A stretch of DNA of 47,936 nt from Bacteroidaceae bacterium (GTDB lineage Bacteria > Bacteroidota > Bacteroidia > Bacteroidales > Bacteroidaceae). Below the pieces are notes generated by a model, which had not been told where the DNA came from, ran no database searches, and saw nothing but the letters and a program-made list of their open reading frames with translations. Shown one piece after another: positions 41,741 through 47,936 of the stretch. The translations under genes and the position numbers were made by a program. The DNA is taken from assembly GCA_024401055.1 (NCBI GenBank), contig JAKSLT010000012.1, forward strand, positions 1-47,936, in the 5' to 3' direction. Within the stretch, counting starts at the first letter, position 1. The number at the start of each line of letters is the position of its first letter.

Positions 41741-41772
41741 CAAAATTACGAAATTCCCCCAAATTACGCAAT
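41741..41772 (-). promoter_or_regulatory. probable promoter of the small gene at 41537-41707
   Basis: On the minus strand ATTG (41772-41769, one base off TTTG), a 20-base spacer and TAATTTTG (41748-41741). The leader to the ATG would be about 25-30 bases. Confidence 0.55.
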
Positions 41773-42075
41773 ACCTCGTAGTATAAAATTGCCCTCATTT
41801 AGTGAGACAGCCCAATAAAACGGGAAGTTTCCGGGCGAAAGAAAGGAAACATGTGAAGCAGCTTGTCGGGGTTGCGACGCGCGATGTCCTTGCCGTCAGG
41901 TAAGGGACTGTCGCCTACCTAAAGGCAGGCTTCATGGCGCGTCGATATACCAGCCATTGCGGCCTGCTTTCGCCCTGCCTTATGGCTGGCTACCTTATCT
42001 CATGCCTACGGCATTCATTTTACGTTGAATAAAAAGTAAACGGTTTTTTTTTGGGGGGGGGGAGGGGGCTGGCAC
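41773..42075. other. non-coding stretch with a T9-G10 homopolymer tract
   Basis: No gene is seen. A run of nine T (42044-42052) is directly followed by ten G (42053-42062), and several imperfect hairpins of the CGCCTACCTAAAGGCAGGCT kind precede it. The tract is prone to slippage. Confidence 0.6.
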
Positions 42076-42110
42076 AAAAAAAGCCCCTCTGCACGGGTGG
42101 TGCAGAGGGG
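42076..42110 (-). terminator. intrinsic terminator of the phosphohexomutase gene
   Basis: On the minus strand CCCCTCTGCA pairs perfectly with TGCAGAGGGG across a 7-base loop, followed by seven T. It lies 60 bases after the stop codon. Confidence 0.9.
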
Positions 42111-42169
42111 AAGGGTAGGGGCGTTTGGCTCCGGGCGGGAGGCCTTCGCCGAGATGGCTTCAAAAAGGG

Positions 42170-43930
42170 TTACAGGCCGAGTTCCTTGGCGATGGCATCC
42201 ACCTTCTTCTGGGCTTCGGCGCAGGCGGCGGGGTAGCACTTGGGGCAACCCATCTCGCCCTTCACTTCCATGTAGAACTTTATCTTGGGCTCGGTGCCGG
42301 AGGGACGCACGCTGACCTTGGTGCCGTCGGCGGTGTACCACTGGAGAACGTTGCTGGTGGCGGGCATGTCGAGGTCTTCTGTTGTCTGTTGTCCGTCGTC
42401 TGCTGTCTTATACTGCTTCAGCGTGCCGAAGTCCTTGGCGAGCACTACGGGGCTGCCGCCGAGCTGCGTGGGGCGCTGCTGACGGAAACGTTCCATCATG
42501 GCCTTGATTTCATCGGCACCGGTCTTGCCGGGCTTCACCACGTTGATGGTGTGGTTGTAGGAGAAGCCGTAGTCGAGGTATATCTTCATGAGGAGGTCGT
42601 AGAGGGTCATGCCCTGGCACTTGGCCCATGCAGCTATCTCGCAGATGAGACAGATGGAGGCGGGGGCGTCCTTGTCGCGCACCTTGTCGTAGGGCAGGAA
42701 ACCGAAGCTCTCCTCGCCGCCGCCGATGTACTTCTGCTTGCCTTCGCTGATGGCTATCTCGTGGGCTATCCACTTGAAGCCGGTGTAGCAGTCGCGGCAC
42801 TCCACGCCGTTCTTCTTGGCCATATCCATGATGAGCTCGGAGGTGACGATGGTCTTGACGAGATAGTCGGTGGGGAGTAGCTGGCCGAGTTTCTTCTTGT
42901 TCTCGATGATGTAGTAGGCGAACATGATGCAGGTCTGGTTGCCGTTGAGGATGGCCCATTCGCCCTTGTCGTCGCGGCAAACGATGGCGAGGCGGTCGGC
43001 ATCGGGGTCGGTGGCCACTACGAGGTCGGCGTTGAGCTTGGTGCCGAGTTTCATACCGAGCGTCATGGCCTCGGCGTTCTCGGGGTTAGGGCTGACGACG
43101 GTGGGGAAGTTGCCGTCGATGACCATCTGCTCGGGCACGACGTTGATGTTCTGGAAGCCCCAGGAACGGAGGCACATGGGCACGATGACGCGGCCGGTGC
43201 CGTGCATGGCACTATAGACGATGTTGAGGTCGCGCTGGCGGTTGATGCTCTCCTGGTCGATGAGGGCGGTGTGTACGGCCTGGACGTATTCCCAGTCCAT
43301 GTCGCCGCCGATGAGGTGGATGAGGTCGGGGTTGCCCTGGAACTTCACGTCCTCCATCTTCACGGCGTTCACTTCATCGATGATACCCTTGTCGTGGGGC
43401 TGCAGCACCTGTGCGCCGTCGCTCCAGTAGGCTTTGTAGCCGTTGTACTCCTTGGGGTTATGGCTGGCGGTAACGTTGACGCCGGCCACGGCACCGAGGT
43501 GGCGGATGGCGAAGGATATTTCGGGGGTGGGACGGAGGCTCTCGAAGAGGTAGGCCTTGATGCCGTTGGCGGAGAAGATGGCGGCCACGCTCTCGGCGAA
43601 GTCGCGTCCGTTGTTGCGGCAGTCGTGGCCCACGACTACGGAGAGTTCACCGTCCTTGGCCTCCGGGAAGGCCTTGCGGATGTAGTTGGCGAAGCCCTGC
43701 GTGGCGGCGCCCACGATATACTTGTTCATGCGGTTGGTGCCGGGGCCCATGATGCCGCGCAGGCCACCGGTGCCGAACTCGAGGGTCTGGTAGAAGGCGT
43801 CAATGAGTTCGCTCTTGTCGTCGTTGGAAAGCATGGCGCGAATGGCCTGCTTGGTCTCCTCGTCGTAGATGGGAGAGGCGAGCCAGGACTGGGCCACTTG
43901 CTCGCAGTGGTTAAGAAGAGAAATATCCAT
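42170..43930 (-). CDS. phosphoglucomutase/phosphomannomutase
   Basis: The 586-residue alpha-D-phosphohexomutase has FGTGGLRGIMGPG near 52-64, the phosphoserine loop TASHNPKEYNG with Ser156, the metal-binding DPDADRLA, GGGEESFGF for sugar recognition and RPSGTEPKIKFY for phosphate binding. It converts hexose 1- and 6-phosphates for glycogen or cell-envelope sugars. Near the C terminus codons for TADDGQQTTEDL come from a heptamer repeat (42379-42406), in a loop region where an insertion is tolerated. nagA lies 244 bases upstream with the third AT-rich MITE-like copy between. Confidence 0.92.
   Translation of the reverse strand: MDISLLNHCEQVAQSWLASPIYDEETKQAIRAMLSNDDKSELIDAFYQTLEFGTGGLRGIMGPGTNRMNKYIVGAATQGFANYIRKAFPEAKDGELSVVVGHDCRNNGRDFAESVAAIFSANGIKAYLFESLRPTPEISFAIRHLGAVAGVNVTASHNPKEYNGYKAYWSDGAQVLQPHDKGIIDEVNAVKMEDVKFQGNPDLIHLIGGDMDWEYVQAVHTALIDQESINRQRDLNIVYSAMHGTGRVIVPMCLRSWGFQNINVVPEQMVIDGNFPTVVSPNPENAEAMTLGMKLGTKLNADLVVATDPDADRLAIVCRDDKGEWAILNGNQTCIMFAYYIIENKKKLGQLLPTDYLVKTIVTSELIMDMAKKNGVECRDCYTGFKWIAHEIAISEGKQKYIGGGEESFGFLPYDKVRDKDAPASICLICEIAAWAKCQGMTLYDLLMKIYLDYGFSYNHTINVVKPGKTGADEIKAMMERFRQQRPTQLGGSPVVLAKDFGTLKQYKTADDGQQTTEDLDMPATSNVLQWYTADGTKVSVRPSGTEPKIKFYMEVKGEMGCPKCYPAACAEAQKKVDAIAKELGL
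42379..42406. repeat. 7-base tandem array, four units, inside coding sequence
   Basis: CTGTTGT, CTGTTGT, CCGTCGT, CTGCTGT in direct order, the same family as the array at 14401-14456. It is translated as part of a Gln/Thr/Asp-rich loop in the phosphohexomutase. Confidence 0.75.
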
Positions 43931-43953
43931 ATCTTATTGTTATTTGTTGTCTT

Positions 43954-44156
43954 TTTTATTTATCAAGAATTAAAGAATTTAAGAATTGCGTTAGCCTTTT
44001 GAAATAGAATTTTTGGGAATTGTTGCATTCTGCAACGGAATGCCTGCGGTAGGCTTTGGGCTGTGTCCGGCAGAGCGAGGCTCTGCAATTCCTGAAAATT
44101 CAAGACCGGGCGGACATGGATAATTCCTTAATTCTTTAATTCTTGATTAAAAATAT
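43954..44156. repeat. AT-rich ~200-base MITE-like repeat, copy C (divergent)
   Basis: The ends TTTATCAAGAATTAAAGAATT and TTAATTCTTTAATTCTTGATTAAA are inverted, as in the copies at 2016 and 28423. The middle differs in sequence but also forms nested stems (AGAATTTTTGGGAATTG with CAATTCCTGAAAATTC; TTGCATTCTGCAA). It fills the nagA to phosphohexomutase gap. Confidence 0.75.
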
Positions 44157-44174
44157 TTTCTTGATAAAAGTATT

Positions 44175-45338
44175 TTACACCATCGGGGTGAGGCTTCTTT
44201 TTATTTGGCCTGCTTGCATCACGAAGGTGACTTCCACCTTGTCATCAAACATAATGATGTCGGCGTCCTTGCCGCGTTCGAGGGAGCCCTTGCGGTCGTA
44301 GATGCCCATAATCTTGGCGGGCGTCTCGCTGATCATGCGGCAGGCGTCGGCCATGGGGATGTCGGTCTGCTGGACGATGGTGCGCACGAGGCGGTCCATC
44401 GTGGCAATGCTGCCGGCCAGGGCGGAGCGGTCGGCGAGTTTGCAGACGCCGTCTTCAATGATTTCATTGTCGTTGAAGGTGCGGGTGGCGTTGCTGGCGG
44501 CCACGGCGAGGGAGTCGGTGCAGAGGCACATGTGCTCCACGCCCTTGGCGTTGTAAATCATCTTCATCACCACGGGGGGCACGTGAATACCGTCGGCAAT
44601 GACCTCCACGGTGAAGTCGGGGATGCTATAGACGGCCTCCACCACACCGGCCACCTTAAACTCGCGATTCTTATGCAGCGACGACATGGCGTTGGTGAAG
44701 TGCGTGGCATGGGTGGCGCCGGCTTTGTAAGCGCGGTAAACGTCCTCGGGAGCACCGGCTGTGTGGCCTATGCAAGGCACGCAGTCGGCCTTTCGGCAGG
44801 CTTCTATGAATGCTTCAGCGCCTTCAAGTTCAGGTGCTACGTCCCAGCGCTTTATGACGCCGGAGGCGAGCATACGGTTGTAGTCGGAAGGGTTAGGAGG
44901 AGTAATCCATTCGGGGCGCTGGGCACCGGCCATCTTGAGGCTGAAATAGGGACCCTCAAGGTGGAGGCCCATAATGGGGCTGTCGGGCTCGGCCATCAGT
45001 TTCTTCGTGACGGCGATGCCTTGCTCGTACATCTCTGGGGTGGAGCAGCTCATGGTGGGGTAGATGGCCGTAGTGCCGTGCTGCATGTGGGCTTCAACGG
45101 CTGTGCGGAAGGCTTCCTCTGTGCCCTCCATAAAGTCGCGGCCACCGCCGCCGTGGACGTGCAGCTCGATGCCGCCGGGCACGACGTAGCAGCCGTGGGC
45201 ATCAATGATTTCTGCGTCCTTGAGAGGCAGGTCGCAGTTGGATACTTCCTTGATTCTGTTGCCTTCGATGACAACGCTGCCGCCCTCAAGCCAGCCGGTG
45301 GGCGTGAGAATGCGGCCGTTTACGATTTGCTTAAGCAT
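44175..45338 (-). CDS. nagA: N-acetylglucosamine-6-phosphate deacetylase NagA
   Basis: NagA releases acetate from GlcNAc-6-phosphate during amino-sugar recycling and catabolism. From the ATG at 45338 (MLKQIVNGRILTPTGWLEGG) it has 387 residues. The amidohydrolase metal and active-site motifs are ELHVHGGGG at 59-66, GLHLEGPYFS, CIGHTAG and the late Asp in CLCTDSLAVA. The frame remains open to 45374 but the shorter start fits the family. The promoter candidate at 45402-45409 is divergent from porE. Confidence 0.93.
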   Translation of the reverse strand: MLKQIVNGRILTPTGWLEGGSVVIEGNRIKEVSNCDLPLKDAEIIDAHGCYVVPGGIELHVHGGGGRDFMEGTEEAFRTAVEAHMQHGTTAIYPTMSCSTPEMYEQGIAVTKKLMAEPDSPIMGLHLEGPYFSLKMAGAQRPEWITPPNPSDYNRMLASGVIKRWDVAPELEGAEAFIEACRKADCVPCIGHTAGAPEDVYRAYKAGATHATHFTNAMSSLHKNREFKVAGVVEAVYSIPDFTVEVIADGIHVPPVVMKMIYNAKGVEHMCLCTDSLAVAASNATRTFNDNEIIEDGVCKLADRSALAGSIATMDRLVRTIVQQTDIPMADACRMISETPAKIMGIYDRKGSLERGKDADIIMFDDKVEVTFVMQAGQIKRSLTPMV

Positions 45339-45401
45339 AATTTTCCGTGAGATATTAGGAAGCTGGGCTTCCAAAATATAGGTTATTGACTTATCTGCCT
45401 A

Positions 45402-45409
45402 CAAAATTA
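45402..45409 (-). promoter_or_regulatory. candidate -7 box of nagA
   Basis: TAATTTTG on the minus strand, 64 bases before the nagA ATG. Only a weak ATTG lies at the -33 position (22-base spacer), so confidence is moderate. Confidence 0.5.
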
Positions 45410-45465
45410 CGCAAAGTTTTGCATATTTGCACAATAAAACAGGAAAAAAGTGGTTTTTACTTTAA

Positions 45466-47595
45466 ATGAAGCACACATTATATATAATAATAGCCATTTT
45501 ACTGGTCACTTCCTGCGGCTCACCCGAGAAAAGTGAGCGCAAGGGCGACCTGGCTATGGCCATCGGCGAATACTTCGAGGCCGGCACCCAATATAAGCAG
45601 GCCTACCAGCATACTTCCAACAAAGACCGTGACAACCGTGCCCGCCGCTCCTTTAAGCAGGGCGAGGCCTTCCGCCTTTATGGCTACACGGCCCGCGCCG
45701 CCGGTGCCTACCGCTCTGCCGTGCGCTACGGCTACACCGATTCCCTCACGCTCCGTCATTTGGCCGATATGCTCCGTATGCAGGCCGACTATAAGACGGC
45801 CATTCAGTTCTATACGCAGTATCTTGACTCCGTGCCTGACGATACGCTGGCCCTCCGCGGCCTGGAGGGGGCGCAACAGGCCGCTACGCTGAAGGAACGC
45901 GGCAGCGCCTACACCGTTAAACAGAGCAAACTCTTCAATTCCAATCGCTCCGACTACTGTCCCGCCCTCCTTCCCGACGGCGAGCAACTCTATTTCACGT
46001 CCAACCGCAACGCCGCCACGGGCGACGACCTCTCCAATATCACCGGCCAGAAGCTCTCCGACATCTTCTTCGCCCGCAAGGACGAGAAGGGCCGTTGGAA
46101 GCAAGTGGAACAAGTGGAAGGCTCCCTCAACTCTGCCCTCGATGAAGGTGCTCCCGCCTTCTCGCCCGACGGCAAGACCATGTATCTCACTATCTGCGAA
46201 GAGGATGCATCCTATCCCCGCATGGCCAAGATTGCCACCTCCTCGCGCTCCGACGCCTCGTGGGGTAAGCCCCAGCCGCTCAAGATTACCGGCGACACGC
46301 TCTCCTCCTATGCCCATCCCGCCGTTTCCCCCGACGGCCGCTGGCTCTATTTCACTTCCGACATGCCCGGCGGCTACGGCGGCACCGACATCTGGCGCTG
46401 CACCATCGGCAACAAGGACATCGGCACCGTGGAAAACCTCGGCCCCGACGTCAATACGCCCGCAAACGAGTCCTTCCCGGCCTTCCGTCCCAACGGCGAA
46501 CTCTACTTCAGCAGCGACGGCCACGGCGGCATGGGCGGACTTGACTTCTTCCGCGCCACAGAGGACACCGTGGCCCACACTTGGACCCTTCGCCACTTGC
46601 CATACCCTATGAACTCGCAGGGCGACGACTTCGGCATAACCTTCAACGGCGAGCACAACAACGGTTTCTTCTCATCCTCGCGCAGCACCGGTGGCCGCGG
46701 ATGGGACAAGATTTACGAATTTTCCTTCCCCGAGCACCCCATGACCGTCAAGGGCTGGGTGTATGAGCAGGACGGATACGAACTGCCCGCTGCCACCGTC
46801 TATATTGTCGGCAGCGATGGCACCAACATCAAGACCGGCGTGCTCTCCGACGGCTCCTTTGAGCAGCCTCTCACGCCCGGCGTGGATTATATCATCCTCG
46901 CCACGTGCCAGAACCATCTCAACGTACCGCAGAAACTCCTCACCGAAAACACGGAGGACGAGCGCCAGTACGTCCTGCAGTTCCCCCTGCCCAGCATCAA
47001 CATTCCCGTCCTCGTGCGCAACGTCTTCTACGAGTTCGACAGCGCCGAGATTACCCCCGAGAGTTCCGAGGCCCTCGACCGCCTCTCCGCACTCCTCAAG
47101 GAGAACCCCAACGTCACCATAGAACTCTCCTCCCATTGCGACCTGCGCGGCGATTCCCTCTACAACCTCAACCTCTCCCAGCGCCGCGCCGAGAGCGTGG
47201 TGAACTACCTCATCAAGAGCGGCATAGATTCCGTGCGCCTCACGCCCCGCGGCTATGGCGAAGACATGCCTAAGGTCGTCAACAAGAAACTCACCGAGAC
47301 ATACCCCTGGCTCCACGAGGGCGACGTCCTCACACCGCAGTACATCCTCGGCACCGACAGCACGGGCCAGGCCCTCCTGGACACCGCCAAGCAGGAAGTC
47401 TGCCACTCCCTCAACCGCCGCACCGAGTTCCGCGTTCTTCGCACCACCTTCGGCCTCTTTGACGCCAACGGCAATCTCATCCCGTCGGCCCTCGTAAAGT
47501 CAGTCCAGAAGGCTGACGAGGAAGACGACGCCTTGAAACCTACAGATGACGAAGCGCTCCCCGAAGACGAGGAAGACGTAGATTTTGACTATTAG
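45466..47595 (+). CDS. porE: PorE-like T9SS lipoprotein (TPR, beta-propeller, CRD, OmpA domains)
   Basis: PorE is an outer-membrane-associated, peptidoglycan-binding component of the type IX secretion system. The 709-residue protein has a lipobox LLVTSC (Cys17), TPR-like repeats at about 24-150, and PD40/WD40-type blades at about 165-430 (PALLPDGEQLYFTSNRN, PAFSPDGKTMYL, PAVSPDGRWLYFTSD). A carboxypeptidase-regulatory-like beta domain lies around 433-515, and an OmpA C-terminal domain follows from about 525 (NVFYEFDSAEITPES, then HCDLRGDSLYNLNLSQRRA). This order is what I recall for PorE of Porphyromonas. The acidic tail (EDEEDVDFDY) is notable. It gives a secretion route for the tail-bearing proteins at 19924-27437. 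Confidence 0.82.
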   Translation: MKHTLYIIIAILLVTSCGSPEKSERKGDLAMAIGEYFEAGTQYKQAYQHTSNKDRDNRARRSFKQGEAFRLYGYTARAAGAYRSAVRYGYTDSLTLRHLADMLRMQADYKTAIQFYTQYLDSVPDDTLALRGLEGAQQAATLKERGSAYTVKQSKLFNSNRSDYCPALLPDGEQLYFTSNRNAATGDDLSNITGQKLSDIFFARKDEKGRWKQVEQVEGSLNSALDEGAPAFSPDGKTMYLTICEEDASYPRMAKIATSSRSDASWGKPQPLKITGDTLSSYAHPAVSPDGRWLYFTSDMPGGYGGTDIWRCTIGNKDIGTVENLGPDVNTPANESFPAFRPNGELYFSSDGHGGMGGLDFFRATEDTVAHTWTLRHLPYPMNSQGDDFGITFNGEHNNGFFSSSRSTGGRGWDKIYEFSFPEHPMTVKGWVYEQDGYELPAATVYIVGSDGTNIKTGVLSDGSFEQPLTPGVDYIILATCQNHLNVPQKLLTENTEDERQYVLQFPLPSINIPVLVRNVFYEFDSAEITPESSEALDRLSALLKENPNVTIELSSHCDLRGDSLYNLNLSQRRAESVVNYLIKSGIDSVRLTPRGYGEDMPKVVNKKLTETYPWLHEGDVLTPQYILGTDSTGQALLDTAKQEVCHSLNRRTEFRVLRTTFGLFDANGNLIPSALVKSVQKADEEDDALKPTDDEALPEDEEDVDFDY

Positions 47596-47597
47596 GC

Positions 47598-47628
47598 TTT
47601 GCCACATCAGAAAAAAATCGTATTTTTG
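47598..47628 (+). promoter_or_regulatory. Bacteroidetes-type promoter for tRNA-Pro
   Basis: TTTG at 47598-47601, a 19-base spacer, and TATTTTTG at 47621-47628. The tRNA begins 20 bases further on. Confidence 0.85.
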
Positions 47629-47648
47629 CACAGAAATTAAATTCCACA

Positions 47649-47722
47649 CGGGGCGTAGCGCAGTCCGGTAGCGCACCTGGTTTGGGACCAGGTGGTCGCA
47701 GGTTCGAATCCTGTCGCCCCGA
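47649..47722 (+). tRNA. tRNA-Pro (anticodon TGG)
   Basis: A complete 74-base cloverleaf. The acceptor arms CGGGGCG and CGCCCCG pair fully, the anticodon stem-loop is CCTGGTTTGGGACCAGG, and the T arm contains GCAGGTTCGAATCCTGT. CCA is not encoded. Confidence 0.95.
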
Positions 47723-47726
47723 CAAC

Positions 47727-47771
47727 AGAAGCAAGGCATGAACACCGTCGTTCAGGCCTTGCTTCTTTTTT
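47727..47771 (+). terminator. intrinsic terminator after tRNA-Pro
   Basis: AGAAGCAAGGC pairs with GCCTTGCTTCT, with an inner TGAAC/GTTCA stem, followed by a run of T at 47766-47771. Confidence 0.88.
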
Positions 47772-47830
47772 GTCTCCCTGCGCCCGTGCTCGCCTGTAGC
47801 CTTCGCGCTAAAAAATTTTGATAAATTTAT

Positions 47831-47898
47831 TCCTAATTTATGTAGCGCCGCAGGCATTCCTTCCTAATTTATTTTCAATTCATGTAGCGCCGCAGGCA
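47831..47898. repeat. direct repeat with ATGTAGCGCCGCAGGCA
   Basis: Two copies of an A/T-rich lead followed by ATGTAGCGCCGCAGGCA (ending at 47856 and 47898), about 42 bases apart. They are followed by a TTTTGTCAAAA motif at 47903-47928 that also occurs at 8251 and 8734. No gene is seen in 47772-47936. Confidence 0.6.
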
Positions 47899-47936
47899 AC
47901 CCTTTTGTCAAAATTTTTTACAATTTATGTGCCCGT

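Overview
The window reads as a chromosome segment of a Bacteroidales bacterium, most likely Prevotella or a close relative. The evidence is the -33 TTTG / -7 TAnnTTTG promoter form in front of both tRNAs and several genes, a PorE-like component of the type IX secretion system (T9SS), Omp28-like and streptopain-like (C10) exported proteins with T9SS-type C-terminal tails, menaquinone genes, and fairly GC-rich coding sequence broken by AT-rich intergenic repeats. No integrated phage, insertion sequence transposase or CRISPR array was seen.

Layout. 1-5.3 kb (minus strand): a multi-hairpin repeat, NAD(P)H-hydrate dehydratase, low-molecular-weight tyrosine phosphatase, a cupin, a methyltransferase-like protein, a small basic protein, a stand-alone AICAR transformylase and CysQ. 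5.4-17.1 kb (minus): menB, menE, two paralogous family 2 glycosyltransferases separated by a repeat-rich gap, a sugar aminotransferase whose domain order appears circularly permuted, an HD-domain protein, ispE, a GH25 lysozyme, a class I aminotransferase, ribBA, and an LptF/LptG permease overlapping ribBA by 157 bases. 17.3-19.6 kb: tRNA-Met(CAT), tadA behind a long palindromic repeat block, a biotin ligase and purN. 19.9-27.9 kb: an exported block with a C10 protease and three Omp28-like CxxC proteins, all with related C-terminal tails. 28-34 kb: umuD and umuC split by a MITE-like repeat, mnmE, a LolC/LolE-type permease and a second aminotransferase. 34.4-38.5 kb: M23/LysM peptidase, Wzi-like protein, lipoprotein and patatin. 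38.6-42 kb: an AT-rich McrBC restriction module with small unknown genes. 42-47.9 kb: phosphohexomutase, nagA, the PorE-like lipoprotein and tRNA-Pro(TGG).

Two things stand out. First, the DegT-type aminotransferase at 9636-10724 carries the normal C-terminal ~80 residues of the family at its N terminus, followed by the normal N-terminal and central part: the signature of a circular permutation, inside a tightly packed operon. Second, the window is full of small non-autonomous repeats. One GC-rich palindromic family occurs at ten places, every one at a gene edge: within about 16 bases of a start codon, inside the first codons, inside the linker before a C-terminal tail, or against a stop codon. 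In three genes (tyrosine phosphatase, methyltransferase-like protein, patatin) no ATG, GTG or TTG lies between the repeat and the conserved domain, so the repeat must be translated if the gene is active. Other families are two GC-rich multi-hairpin copies, three AT-rich ~200-base copies, and three arrays of exactly four 21-22-base units.

All functional calls come from reading the sequence and recalled family motifs. No database search was run.
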